Shown here: positions 44,309 through 53,136 of the stretch, piece after piece
Layout: every line of letters begins with the position of its first letter
How positions within the stretch are numbered: position 1 is the first letter of the stretch
Assembly (NCBI GenBank): GCA_050010035.1
Contig: JBEKLU010000010.1
Span: forward strand, 10,759 to 74,758
DNA: 64,000 bases
Direction: 5' to 3'
From: Roseiarcus sp050010035
GTDB lineage: Bacteria > Pseudomonadota > Alphaproteobacteria > Rhizobiales > Beijerinckiaceae
Translations under genes and position numbers: made by a program
Notes under the pieces: generated by a model
What the model was told of the DNA's origin: nothing
Seen by the model: the letters and a program-made list of their open reading frames with translations, nothing else
Database searches by the model: none

Positions 44309-44430
44309 CACTGACTTGGCGGGCGCCGGGACGCACGCTCGAAGCGAGACGATGGAGGGAACGGCTGACGCTGGTCCCCGACCCGCCGAGACGGCGACAA
44401 CGAGCGGGCGTGCGAGGCGACGGACCGGGC

Positions 44431-45543
44431 ATGACTCAAGCATCCGAACAGCAACGACAGCCGCGCCGGCCGGAAGACCGCGCGCGTGGGGTTGCGAGCG
44501 GCGAGGCGTCTCGAGCCGGCGCCTTCGCGGACGATGTCGAAAAGCTGCGGGCGCGTCTGGGCGCCTATCTCGGCGCCCAAGTCGGGGCCGCGGTCACAGT
44601 CGACAGCTTCGTCAGGTTCCCCGCGGGTTTCTCATGGATCACCTACGGCGTCGACGTGACCGGCTATCCGCCGGGCTCGCGTCTCATCCTGCGCATGGGC
44701 CCGCCCTACGGATTGTATGCGCCCTATAGCGCGATGCCCGAATTCAAGTCGCTGAGCGCCTTGCAAGGGAGCGGCGTTCCGGTGCCGCGCGTCTTCGCGG
44801 CGAGCGACGATCCCGCGATCCTCGGCGCGCCGTTCTTCCTGTGCCAGAGGGTCGACGGCGATACGCCGCTTCCCTGGGGCGGCCAGGCGAACAAGGGGCT
44901 GGACGGCGCACGCCGCGAAAGCCTGGCGCGCGATTTCATCGACGCGCTGGCCGCGCTTCACAACTTCGACTGGCGGGCGACCGACCTCGCCAGTTGGGGC
45001 GAGGGCGTCAACGAGAGCAACGTTGCTGCGCTGCAGATCGAGCAATGGCGGGAGCGATTTCAGCGCTGGGCCATGCGGCCGCATCCGATGGCCCATCGCG
45101 CCTTCGCCTGGCTCAGCCTGAATCAGCCGAAAGCGCCTCGCCTCGCCATCGTGCACGGCGACTATCGATTGGGAAACTTTCTCGAGCGCGACAATCGCAT
45201 GACCGCGATGCTCGACTGGGAGCTCGTTCATCTCGGCGATCCCGTCGAGGACATCGGCTGGGCGTTCCTGCCGCAATATCGCGCCGGCACCGGCCTCGTC
45301 TGCGGCCTGGCGAGCGAAGAGGAGTTTCTTTCGCGCTACGAGGCGCTCGCGGGTTTCTCCGTCGACCGCCAGGCGTTGCGCTTCTACATCGTCTTTTCGC
45401 TCTTGAAGCTCGGGCTCACTCACATGGCGGCGGCGCGATGTTTCGAGGACGGCCGCTTCGACGACATGCGCATGCCCGCGATGGCGACGCAAATGGCGCC
45501 GGTCTTTCGGCAGATCGAGAAGACGCTGGAGCGTTCGAAATGA
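44431..45543 (+). CDS. APH-type phosphotransferase (third copy, divergent)
   Basis: 370 residues from ATG 44431; a GTG seven codons upstream is possible. It has kinase-like motifs: FPAGFSWITYGV nucleotide loop, LILRMGPP, catalytic AIVHGDYRLGNFLERD and metal-binding AMLDWELVHLGDPVEDIGW. It is clearly more distant from the copies at 15868 and 18503 than these are from each other. Its stop overlaps the ATG of a small helical protein, an arrangement that recalls lvaA-lvaB, where the small protein is needed for 4-hydroxyacyl-CoA phosphorylation. Confidence 0.85.
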   Translation: MTQASEQQRQPRRPEDRARGVASGEASRAGAFADDVEKLRARLGAYLGAQVGAAVTVDSFVRFPAGFSWITYGVDVTGYPPGSRLILRMGPPYGLYAPYSAMPEFKSLSALQGSGVPVPRVFAASDDPAILGAPFFLCQRVDGDTPLPWGGQANKGLDGARRESLARDFIDALAALHNFDWRATDLASWGEGVNESNVAALQIEQWRERFQRWAMRPHPMAHRAFAWLSLNQPKAPRLAIVHGDYRLGNFLERDNRMTAMLDWELVHLGDPVEDIGWAFLPQYRAGTGLVCGLASEEEFLSRYEALAGFSVDRQALRFYIVFSLLKLGLTHMAAARCFEDGRFDDMRMPAMATQMAPVFRQIEKTLERSK

Positions 45544-46022
45544 ACAATTCCCTTCCGCGGCTGATCGACGGCATGGTGGCGACCCTGCGGCGCGAGATCA
45601 TTCCCCATGTCGAAGGCGATTTCGCGCGCGGCCAGGCCTTTGGCGTGATCTACATGCTGAACAGCATCCGGCTTCGCGCGTCGTGGTCCAACGCTTTTCT
45701 TGTCGAACAGATTCGCGCGTTGGAGGAAGCGAGCCGGGAGCTCGAGGCCGTCGTCGGCGAACTGCCGGGCGCGCCCGCGCCGGCGGTCCGCGCCCCGCCG
45801 GGCGTGCCGACCGAATCGGAGCTCGAGGCGATGCGCGATCAGGGCGACGCGCGAATCTGCGAACTCATCGACTGGCTCGCGACTGACGGGAAGACCGCGC
45901 CCGCCGCGGCGGTCGCGCGCGCCGACGAAATCGTCGCGCGCTACATCCAGCGGCAGTTGAAATGGGAAATTTCGACCAGCGCGAAACCGATGTTCGACGA
46001 GATTTCCCGCGGAAGCGATTAG
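45540..46022 (+). CDS. Small helical protein, possible LvaB-like kinase partner
   Basis: 160 residues with no signal peptide. Predicted helices: LIDGMVATLRREIIPHVEGD, ARGQAFGVIYMLNSIRLRASW, FLVEQIRALEEASRELEAVV, then a Pro/Ala linker and a second helical part ending KWEISTSAKPMFDEIS. I cannot assign a family with certainty; the first half resembles the small proteins (DUF6285 type) encoded beside ACAD-associated phosphotransferases. It is translationally coupled to the kinase gene upstream (ATGA) and 26 nt from the enoyl-CoA hydratase downstream. Confidence 0.7.
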   Translation: MNNSLPRLIDGMVATLRREIIPHVEGDFARGQAFGVIYMLNSIRLRASWSNAFLVEQIRALEEASRELEAVVGELPGAPAPAVRAPPGVPTESELEAMRDQGDARICELIDWLATDGKTAPAAAVARADEIVARYIQRQLKWEISTSAKPMFDEISRGSD

Positions 46023-46048
46023 GACGCCAGGATCGGTAGGTTGATGGC

Positions 46049-46852
46049 ATGAAAAATTTCACCACTCTCGTCGTCGAGACGCGTGGACCGATCGAGATCC
46101 TCTCGCTCAACCGCCCCGACGCGCTCAACGCGGTCACTCCGACGATGATCGAGGAGGCGACCGAGTATTTCAGCGGCTTGAGCCGGCGCCTCGACGTGCG
46201 GGTCGTCATCCTGCGCGCCAACGGGCGCGCCTTCTGCGCGGGGGCGGACCTCGGGTCGGTCGCCTTCGTCGCGCCGGGAGCAGGCCGGCCGCAGCGCCAG
46301 ATGTCGATGCAGAAGCTCTACTCCGGCCTGATCAAGCTGATGCGCTCGTGCCCGCAGCCGATCATCGGCCTTCTGCACGGGGCCGCCTGCGGCGCCGGCT
46401 TCTCGCTGGCGCTGGCCTGCGACGTGCGGTTCGCCGCTCCGAACGCGCGTCTCAACGCCGCCTATCTCAAGGTCGGCGTCGGCGGCTGCGACATGGGCTC
46501 CGGCTATTTGCTGCCGCGCCTGATCGGCTTGTCCGTCGCCTCGGAACTGTTGCTGACCGGGCGTTTCATTCACGCCGAACGCGCCAAGGCCGTCGGACTC
46601 GTCAGCGACGTCGTCGCCGAGGACAAGCTTCTCGAAACCGGGCTGGAGCTCGCCGAGGACATGCTGGCCGCTTCGCCGATGGGTCTTCGCATGACCAAGG
46701 AAACCCTCAACGCCGAAGTCGACGCGCCCAGCCTCGAGGCGGCGCTCACGCTCGAAGACCGCCAACAGGTGATCCTGCTGGAGACCGCCGACCAAAAGGA
46801 GGCGGTCGACGCGTTCCGGAAAAAGCGACGGCCGCGCTACGAGGATCGTTGA
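46049..46852 (+). CDS. Enoyl-CoA hydratase/isomerase family protein
   Basis: 267 residues. Crotonase fold with SLNRPDALNAVTPTMIEEA, oxyanion segments GRAFCAGADLGS and HGAACGAGFSLALACDVRFA, then KVGVGGCDMGSGYLLPRLIG and the tail FRKKRRPRYEDR. At the first catalytic position the usual Glu is replaced (GVGGCDMGSG), with an Asp nearby, so it may be an isomerase or act on an unusual substrate rather than a simple hydratase. It is the last gene of the kinase operon and converges with the gene at 46873. Confidence 0.85.
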   Translation: MKNFTTLVVETRGPIEILSLNRPDALNAVTPTMIEEATEYFSGLSRRLDVRVVILRANGRAFCAGADLGSVAFVAPGAGRPQRQMSMQKLYSGLIKLMRSCPQPIIGLLHGAACGAGFSLALACDVRFAAPNARLNAAYLKVGVGGCDMGSGYLLPRLIGLSVASELLLTGRFIHAERAKAVGLVSDVVAEDKLLETGLELAEDMLAASPMGLRMTKETLNAEVDAPSLEAALTLEDRQQVILLETADQKEAVDAFRKKRRPRYEDR

Positions 46853-46872
46853 CAGAATTTCGCGCGCGCGGT

Positions 46873-47871
46873 TCAGAGCCGGATGATGCGCTTGCCCTTG
46901 TTCTCGCCGCGGTAGAGCCCGGCGAGCGCGTCGGGACAAGCCTCCAAACCCTCGAGGACGTCCTCCTGATGACGAAGCCGGCCGGAGCGAACCAGGTCGG
47001 CGAGCTCGCTCACCGCGGCTTCATAGCGATCCATGTGGTCGAAGATCACGAACCCCTGCATGCGCGCGCGCTTGACCAGCAGATGCCGCTCGATGCGAGG
47101 GCCGATCGGCCAGGGCTCCCATGACGGAATCGACGCCGTGCCGCAAACCACGACGCGCGCCCCCACGGCGAGCCGGGGATAGACCGCGTCGCTGATCGCG
47201 CCGGCGGTGTTGTCGAAATAGACGTGCACGGGGCCGGCGCAGGCCGCGTCCAGCGCTTCGGCCAAGCCGGGAGCCTTGTAGTCGACTGCGGCGTCGTAAC
47301 CGTAGAGGTCGCGGCATAGCGCCGTCTTTTCCGCTCCGCCGGCGACGCCGACCGTGCGGCAACCCATGATCTTCGCGATCTGGCCGACGGCGGAGCCCAC
47401 CGCCCCGGCGGCGGTGGAGACCAGCACCGTCTCTCCGGGCTTGGGTTCGCCGACCCCTTTCAGCGCGAGCAGCGCGGTCACGCCGTTGATCCCCAGCACG
47501 CCGAGCGCGAGCGAGCGCGGCAGATCGATCTCCGCCACCCTTCTGACGACGGCGCCCGCGTCGACGCAGGCCAGCTCCTGCCATCCGAACCATCCGGCGA
47601 CCACGTCGCCCGGCCGCCAACGGGGATCGCGCGATTCGACGACTTCGCCGACCGCGAGCGCGCGCATCACGGCGCCGATCTCGACCGGCGCCGAATAATT
47701 GCCGACGTCGGCGATCCAGCCGCGCATCGCCGGTTCGACCGAGAGAAAATTGTTGCGGACGAGGACTTGGCCGTCCGCGGGGGGCCGCACGGGCGCCTCG
47801 ACGACGGCGAAGTGCTCGGCCTGCGCGACCCCCTTGGGCCGGGCGGCGAGGACGACCTGCCGGTTGATCAT
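46873..47871 (-). CDS. NADP-dependent medium-chain reductase (CurA/leukotriene B4 12-hydroxydehydrogenase-like)
   Basis: 332 residues. MINRQVVLAARPKG and NNFLSVEPAMRGWI are the typical start of this zinc-free MDR group; the Rossmann motif is VSTAAGAVGSAVGQIAKIMG, and FDHMDRYEAAVSELADLV is near the end. These enzymes reduce the double bond of alpha,beta-unsaturated ketones or acyl compounds with NADPH. The ATG overlaps the stop of the nitronate monooxygenase gene. It is the last gene of the nine-gene minus-strand operon that begins at 55786. Confidence 0.88.
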   Translation of the reverse strand: MINRQVVLAARPKGVAQAEHFAVVEAPVRPPADGQVLVRNNFLSVEPAMRGWIADVGNYSAPVEIGAVMRALAVGEVVESRDPRWRPGDVVAGWFGWQELACVDAGAVVRRVAEIDLPRSLALGVLGINGVTALLALKGVGEPKPGETVLVSTAAGAVGSAVGQIAKIMGCRTVGVAGGAEKTALCRDLYGYDAAVDYKAPGLAEALDAACAGPVHVYFDNTAGAISDAVYPRLAVGARVVVCGTASIPSWEPWPIGPRIERHLLVKRARMQGFVIFDHMDRYEAAVSELADLVRSGRLRHQEDVLEGLEACPDALAGLYRGENKGKRIIRL

Positions 47872-48823
47872 GTTCGCGCCATGCCCATCGCGCTGCGCGC
47901 CCGCGCGTAGTCGGCCGCCAGCCAATCGATATAGTCGCCGGCCGGGCCGGACGACTTGACCGCCCCGATGCCCTGACCGGCGCTCCAGATGTCGCGCCAC
48001 GCCTTCTTGTTCGATCCGCCGCCGGAGACATTGACGCCGATCCCGTGGGGCCGGACGAGCGTCTTCGGATCGAGGCCGTTCGCCAAGATCGACGGGCGCA
48101 GGAAGGAGGCGTCGACGCCGGTGAAGCCATTGGTGACCACGATGTCCTTGGCGCTGCTGTCGATGATCATCTGCTTGAACTCGGGTTGCGTGTTGGCCTC
48201 GGCGGACGCCAGGAACGGCGAACCGACGTAGGCGAGGTCCGCGCCGAGGACTTCGGCCGCCAGAACCGCCCGTCCGGTCGCATGCAGCCCGACAGGATCA
48301 GGAGCCCCTGCCACCATTCGCGGATCTCGGCGACCAGCGCGAAGGGGGAGACGCTGCCCGTGTGGCCTCCCGCGCCGGAAGCGACCGCGATGACGCCGTC
48401 GACGCCGATGTCCGCGCACTTGCGCGCGTGACGATCGCTGATGACGTCGTTGAAGACGAGCCCGCCGTAGGCGTGGATGGCGTCGACGATCGCGGCGTCG
48501 GCGGCGAAAGCGAGAACGACGATCGGGACTCGATGCTTCACGACGATCGCAAGGTCGGCCTCGAGCCTGTCGTTGGTCCGATGGGCGACCAGATTGATCG
48601 CGAACGGAACGGCGCAGCCGGCGAGCTGCCGCTCGATCCGTGCGATATTCTCGTCCAATTCCGCGCTGGTGCGCGGATTGAGCGCCGGCATCGAGCCGAT
48701 GATGCCGGACTTGCATTGCGCGATCACGAGGTCCGCGGTCGAGGCGATGAACATCGGGCCCGCCATGACCGGCAGCCGGAGCTTTTCTCGCAATCGGCCG
48801 GCCAATCCGGGATCGCCTCTCAT
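47868..48823 (-). pseudogene. Nitronate monooxygenase-like gene with a frameshift
   Basis: The start ATG 48823 overlaps the upstream stop. The first ~180 codons encode a nitronate monooxygenase/enoyl reductase-like FMN barrel: LPVMAGPMFIASTADLVIAQCKSGIIGSMPALN, VNDVISDRHARKCADIGVDGVIAVASGAGGHTG. Similarity leaves this frame after LLILSGC and continues in another frame with ATGRAVLAAEVLGADLAYVGSPFLASAEANT to 47868. A single missing base near 48283-48288 explains it (SGC-I-ATGRA would restore the family motif). Either it is a real one-base deletion or a sequencing error; if restored, the protein has about 318 residues. Confidence 0.82.
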
Positions 48824-49674
48824 TGGGCGGCCTCGAATGTGGCGAGGCCCTGATCGAGCACCTTGCGTTCGCCGACGAAGGCCTGAAACATCGCCCGATT
48901 CTCCGCGTTCCAAATCCTGAAGTCGATGAAGTCGCCGGGAAAGACGACGCCGGAAAAGCGGCACCGAAGCGCCTTGACGCGGCCCGGCGCATGGCCACAG
49001 GCGCGCGCGACGGCGACGCAGGCCATGCCGTAAGTGGCCAGCCCATGCAGGATCGGGCGGTCGAATCCGGCGCGTCTCGCGGTGTCGGGATCGGCGTGCA
49101 GCGGATTCCTGTCACCCGACAGCCGATAGATGAGCGCCGCGCGCGAGCTCACCGGCGCGCTCGCGCGTCGTTCGGCCTCGCGATCAGGAACGACGGAGGG
49201 CGCGGACAAATGTCGCGAGCCGCCAAAACCGCCGTCGCCGCGCAACCACAGCGTCTGTCGGAGCGTGCAGTAGTGCGCCCCGCCCGTCGCATCGCGAATG
49301 CTGCGCTCCAGCACCAGGACCGCGCCGCGTCCCGGGCCGCGGTCGGTGAGAGAGATGACCTGCGCCCGCGCGACGACGTCGGCCGTCGGCGGAAGGGGGG
49401 CATGAAACGACGCGGCCTGCTCGGCATGGACCAATTTTGCGAAGTCGACGCCGAACTCGGGAGCCGCGATCCACATGCCCGGCGAGGCCAGCGTAACCGC
49501 GAAAGTCGGCAGAATCTGGAGGCCGGTCTCCAGGAGATAGGCGAGGTCGCCGCGATCGCAGGGGTCACGGCCGAGCCCGACACCGAGCGCATACAGGATC
49601 GCGTCGCGGGGCGCATAGGTCTGCGCAAGATCCTCGAAGCGGTGGTTCAGCAGTCGCTCGGGCTGGATCGGCAT
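48820..49674 (-). CDS. MaoC-type enoyl-CoA hydratase (double hot-dog)
   Basis: 284 residues from ATG 49674. The N-terminal half has RDAILYALGVGLGRDP; the C-terminal half has the hydratase motif RNPLHADPDTARRAGFDRPILHGLATYG with Asp and His. It is a paralogue of the protein at 24362-25234. It forms (R)-3-hydroxyacyl-CoA, matching the upstream SDR, which resembles the (R)-3-hydroxyacyl-CoA dehydrogenase of peroxisomal multifunctional enzyme 2. It starts four bases after that gene ends. Confidence 0.89.
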   Translation of the reverse strand: MPIQPERLLNHRFEDLAQTYAPRDAILYALGVGLGRDPCDRGDLAYLLETGLQILPTFAVTLASPGMWIAAPEFGVDFAKLVHAEQAASFHAPLPPTADVVARAQVISLTDRGPGRGAVLVLERSIRDATGGAHYCTLRQTLWLRGDGGFGGSRHLSAPSVVPDREAERRASAPVSSRAALIYRLSGDRNPLHADPDTARRAGFDRPILHGLATYGMACVAVARACGHAPGRVKALRCRFSGVVFPGDFIDFRIWNAENRAMFQAFVGERKVLDQGLATFEAAQ

Positions 49675-49678
49675 GGCG

Positions 49679-50590
49679 TCAAACGGGATCCCACGCGAAC
49701 ACGTCGCCCGAGCGATGCAGCGGGTAGAAGTCGTTCGCGAACATCGGAAAGACGCGCTCGGCCACGCTCTGCGCGGTCCAGCCGTCCGACGTATGAGCCG
49801 CGCGGATCGGCCTCGGCTGCGAGAAGAGGAAGATCTCGTTGTTGCGCACGCCGAAAATCTGCCCGGTGACATGCGCGCCGGCGTCGCTGAGCAACGCCGT
49901 GACGAACGGCGCGATCTTCTCGGGCACGAGTTTCTTCAAACCTTCGACGCGCCGTTGCTGTTCGGGGGTGTCCGCCGGGATCGAGTCGATCATCCGCGTC
50001 CAGGCGAACGGCGCGACGGCGTTGGAGCGAACATTGAAACGTTGCATGTCGAGCGCGATCGATTTCGACAGACCGACGATGCCGAGCTTGGCCGCCGCAT
50101 AGTTCGCCTGCCCGAAATTGCCGATCAGGCCGGACGTCGACGTCATGTGGACGTAGGCGCCGGAAGCCTGCCCCTTGAAATAGGGCGCGGCGGCTCGGCT
50201 GACGTTGAACCCGCCTTTGAGATGGACCGCGACGACGGCGTCGAATTCCTCTTCGGTCATCTTATGGAACAAGCTGTCGCGCAGATTGCCGGCGTTGTTC
50301 ACCAGCGCGTCGATGCGCCCGAACGCGTCGATCGCGGCTCGCACCATCGACTGAGCGCCATCCCAACTCGCGACGCTGTCGCGATTGGCCACGGCCCGCC
50401 CGCCCGCGGCGATGATTTCGTCGGCCACCTCTTGCGCGGGCGAAGCCTCAGCGGCTTCGCCGCCGAGCGTCACGCCGAGATCGTTGACGACGACCGCCGC
50501 GCCGGCGTTGGCGAGATCGAGCGCGACGCCGCGCCCGACGCCGCGCCCCGCGCCGGTCACCAGCGCGACCTTTCCATCCATGACGCCCAT
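49679..50590 (-). CDS. SDR dehydrogenase, multifunctional-enzyme-2 type ((R)-3-hydroxyacyl-CoA dehydrogenase-like)
   Basis: 303 residues, longer than classical SDRs. VTGAGRGVGRGVALDLANAGAAVVVNDLG with an Asp that prefers NAD, then ALVNNAGNLRDSLFHKM, HMTSTSGLIGNFGQANYAAAK and a C-terminal extension. The NNAGxLRD and GNFGQxNYAAAK patterns are those of the dehydrogenase domain of peroxisomal MFE-2. Together with the adjacent MaoC hydratase it would perform two successive steps of an (R)-specific beta-oxidation cycle. Confidence 0.88.
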   Translation of the reverse strand: MGVMDGKVALVTGAGRGVGRGVALDLANAGAAVVVNDLGVTLGGEAAEASPAQEVADEIIAAGGRAVANRDSVASWDGAQSMVRAAIDAFGRIDALVNNAGNLRDSLFHKMTEEEFDAVVAVHLKGGFNVSRAAAPYFKGQASGAYVHMTSTSGLIGNFGQANYAAAKLGIVGLSKSIALDMQRFNVRSNAVAPFAWTRMIDSIPADTPEQQRRVEGLKKLVPEKIAPFVTALLSDAGAHVTGQIFGVRNNEIFLFSQPRPIRAAHTSDGWTAQSVAERVFPMFANDFYPLHRSGDVFAWDPV

Positions 50591-50601
50591 GTCTCTTCGC
50601 C

Positions 50602-51780
50602 TCAGTAGCTCTTGGGAAGATCGAGAACCTTCTCCGCGATGAAACACATGATGAGTTGCTCGGTGATCGGCGCGAGCCGCGTCAGCGAAGCTTCGCGATA
50701 GAGGCGCTCGACGTGGTATTCCTTGGCGTAGCCGAAGCCGCCGTGCGTCGCCACGGCCTGCCATGCGGCGTCGTGGCCCGCGCGCGCGCCGAGGAATTTT
50801 GCGCTGTTGGCTTCGGCGCCGCAGGGACGTCCGGTGTCGTAGAGTTCGGCCGCCCGCATCGCCATCAGCCACGCGGATTCGAGGTACATCCATTTCTCCG
50901 CCAGCGGGTGCTGGATGCCCTGGTTCTGTCCGATCGGCCGGTCGAAGACGACGCGTTCCCTGGCGTATCGCACCGCGCGGCGCAGCGCGTCCTGCCCGAT
51001 GCCGATCGCCTCGACGGCGACCAGCACGCGCTCCGGATTGAGGCTGTGCAAAATGTACGAAAAGCCTTTGCCCTCTTCGCCGATGCGATCCTCTTCGGGG
51101 ATGAACAGCCCGTCGATGAAGATCGCATTCGAGTCGACCGCCTTGCGGCCCATCTTCGGGATGCGATGAACGTCGATCTTGGCTCGGTCGAGGTCGGTGT
51201 AGAAGATCGTAATGCCGTCGGTCGGCCGCGCGCAGTCCTCGTATTTCGTCGTGCGCGTCAGCAGCATGATCTTGTTGGCGACCTGCGCGGTCGAAGTCCA
51301 GACTTTCTGCCCGCGAACGAGATACCCGCCCTCGACCTTTTCGGCGAAGGTCTTGATGCGGGTGGTGTTGAGGCCGGCGTCCGGCTCGGTGAAGCCGAAG
51401 CAGCACTGGTCCTGGCCGGAAATCAGCCGCGGGACCCAGCGCGCCTTTTGCTCCGGCGTGCCCTTGACGACGATCGGATGCGGTCCGAAGAGGTTGATGT
51501 GAACCGTCGAGGCGGCCGCCATCGCGCCGCCGTGGCTGGCGACTTCGTGCATCATGATCGCGGCTTCGGTGACGCCGAGGCCGGCGCCGCCATATTCCTC
51601 CGGCATGGTGATTCCAAGCCACCCGCCTTCGGCCATGGCCCGGTGGAATTCATGCGGGAACCTGCCGTCCTCGTCGCGTTCGAGCCAATAGTCGTCGTCG
51701 AATCGGCTGACCACCGCGCGCACGCCCTCGCGAATGGCGTTGCGCTCGTCCTCGGTCGGCAGGGGCCTTGCTGTCGTCAT
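50602..51780 (-). CDS. Acyl-CoA dehydrogenase
   Basis: 392 residues. CCFGFTEPDAGLNTTRIKTFAEK, VRGQKVWTSTAQVANKIMLLTRT and the C-terminal THGGFGYAKEYHVERLYREA with RLAPITEQL, where the Glu takes the catalytic position. The GFGYAKEYHVER segment is typical of short/branched-chain ACADs. It belongs to the minus-strand operon and lies 11 nt upstream of the MFE-2-like SDR gene, so it likely supplies the enoyl-CoA for the MaoC hydratase. Confidence 0.92.
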   Translation of the reverse strand: MTTARPLPTEDERNAIREGVRAVVSRFDDDYWLERDEDGRFPHEFHRAMAEGGWLGITMPEEYGGAGLGVTEAAIMMHEVASHGGAMAAASTVHINLFGPHPIVVKGTPEQKARWVPRLISGQDQCCFGFTEPDAGLNTTRIKTFAEKVEGGYLVRGQKVWTSTAQVANKIMLLTRTTKYEDCARPTDGITIFYTDLDRAKIDVHRIPKMGRKAVDSNAIFIDGLFIPEEDRIGEEGKGFSYILHSLNPERVLVAVEAIGIGQDALRRAVRYARERVVFDRPIGQNQGIQHPLAEKWMYLESAWLMAMRAAELYDTGRPCGAEANSAKFLGARAGHDAAWQAVATHGGFGYAKEYHVERLYREASLTRLAPITEQLIMCFIAEKVLDLPKSY

Positions 51781-51811
51781 CTCGTCGTTGCTCCCGAACG
51801 ATCGGTCCTTG

Positions 51812-52675
51812 TCAACACGACGCCAACGTCTTTCGCGCGGCCTTCAGGTGAGGGATGTCGACCATCTTGCCGTCGATCCCGAGCGTGCCGACGCCGGGGT
51901 TGGCCTCGAACGCCTCGACGATCCTGCGGGCTTGGGCGATCTCGGCCTCGGAAGGCGAGTAGCATCGATTGATCGTGGCGATTTGATCGGGGTGGATGGC
52001 GACTCGTCCGGTAAAGCCGTCGCGACGCGAGGCGCGGCAATCGCGCTCCAGCCCCGCGCCGTCCTTGAAATTCGCATAGAGCGTGTCGATCGGCGCGACC
52101 TCGGCGGCGGCGGCGGCGAACAGGCACTGCGCGCGAGCGACCTTGTAGGGGAAGGTCCAGTTCCCGTCGGGCTCCTTGTTGTCGGTCGCGCCGATCGCGG
52201 CGCCGAGGTCCTCCGCGCCCCAGGTCAGACCGACGAGCCGGGGATGGGCGGGAGAATAGGAGCCGAGATTGAACATGGCCTTCGGCGTCTCCGTGGAAAC
52301 GACGGCGAGCCTGACCGCGCCCGGCTTCATGCCGGCCTTGGCTTCCAAGGCGTCGAGATAATGGCCGATGCGCTCGATGTCGGATGCGCCGTTGGCCTTG
52401 GGGATCAGCAACGCATCGAGGCCCGGCTTGACGACGGTGGCCATGTCGTCGAGCGTCAGGCCGGTGTCGAGCGCGTTCACCCGCACGAAGAACGCCCAGT
52501 GGCGGGCGGACTTCTCGTCGAGCAGCGCCGCGACGTAAGCGCGCGCGGCGGCCTTTTGCGCCGGCGCGACCGAATCTTCCAGATCGAGGATCAGCGCGTC
52601 GGCGCCGCATTGCGCCGCGCGCGCGAATTTGCGTTCGCTGTCGGCGGGCACGAAGAGAAGAGAGCGCAGTCTCAT
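51812..52675 (-). CDS. HpcH/HpaI (CitE-like) CoA-ester lyase
   Basis: 287 residues. LRSLLFVPADSERKFARAAQCGADALILDLEDSVAP is the first half of the CitE/malyl-CoA lyase barrel with the metal-binding Glu-Asp pair; FFVRVNALDTG, STETPKAMFNL and LTWGAEDLGAAIG hold further substrate and metal residues. Members cleave beta-hydroxy dicarboxyl-CoA esters such as malyl-, beta-methylmalyl- or citramalyl-CoA. The neighbouring MaoC hydratase (four-base overlap) suggests a hydratase/lyase pair comparable to the Ich/Ccl pair of itaconate catabolism (inference). Confidence 0.88.
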   Translation of the reverse strand: MRLRSLLFVPADSERKFARAAQCGADALILDLEDSVAPAQKAAARAYVAALLDEKSARHWAFFVRVNALDTGLTLDDMATVVKPGLDALLIPKANGASDIERIGHYLDALEAKAGMKPGAVRLAVVSTETPKAMFNLGSYSPAHPRLVGLTWGAEDLGAAIGATDNKEPDGNWTFPYKVARAQCLFAAAAAEVAPIDTLYANFKDGAGLERDCRASRRDGFTGRVAIHPDQIATINRCYSPSEAEIAQARRIVEAFEANPGVGTLGIDGKMVDIPHLKAARKTLASC

Positions 52676-53124
52676 GTCGGCTTCCGCAACATCAGGGCGA
52701 CGCGCCGGCAGGTCGCAACGACTTCGTCGCGCTGGTTGAAGCCGCGATGTTCGAACGTCACGATGCCTTGGTTCGGCCGCGACTTGCTGTCGCGCAGGGC
52801 GACCACCTTGGTTTCTGCGCGAATCGTGTCGCCCGCGAACACCGGCTTGGGAAAGGCGACGTCCTCCCAGCCGAGATTGCCGACCGTCGTTCCCAGGGTC
52901 GTGTCCTGCACGGAAAGACCGACGATGAGCCCGAGCGTGAAGATCGAGTTGATCAGGGGCCGACCGAACTCCGTCGTTTTCGCGTATTCGTGGTCGATAT
53001 GAATCGCCGCGGGATTGTAGGTCAGGGCGGAAAACAGGATGTTGTCCATGTCGGTCACCGTTCGACGAATCTCGTGAACGAAGGTCTGACCGACTTCGAA
53101 CTGCTCAAAATACCTTCCGGCCAT
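52672..53124 (-). CDS. Single-domain MaoC-type hydratase
   Basis: 150 residues: YFEQFEVGQTFVHEIRRTVTDMDNILFSALTYNPAAIHIDHEYAKTTEFGRPLINS, that is the N-x4-H-D-type hydratase-2 motif with His-Ile-Asp, then LGWEDVAFPKPVFAGDTI. This short form is the type found beside CitE-like lyases (mesaconyl- and itaconyl-CoA hydratases). It would hydrate a methyl-branched enoyl-CoA dicarboxylate or similar. It is coupled to the lyase gene by ATGA. Confidence 0.88.
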   Translation of the reverse strand: MAGRYFEQFEVGQTFVHEIRRTVTDMDNILFSALTYNPAAIHIDHEYAKTTEFGRPLINSIFTLGLIVGLSVQDTTLGTTVGNLGWEDVAFPKPVFAGDTIRAETKVVALRDSKSRPNQGIVTFEHRGFNQRDEVVATCRRVALMLRKPT

Positions 53125-53136
53125 ATCGCCGCTCCT

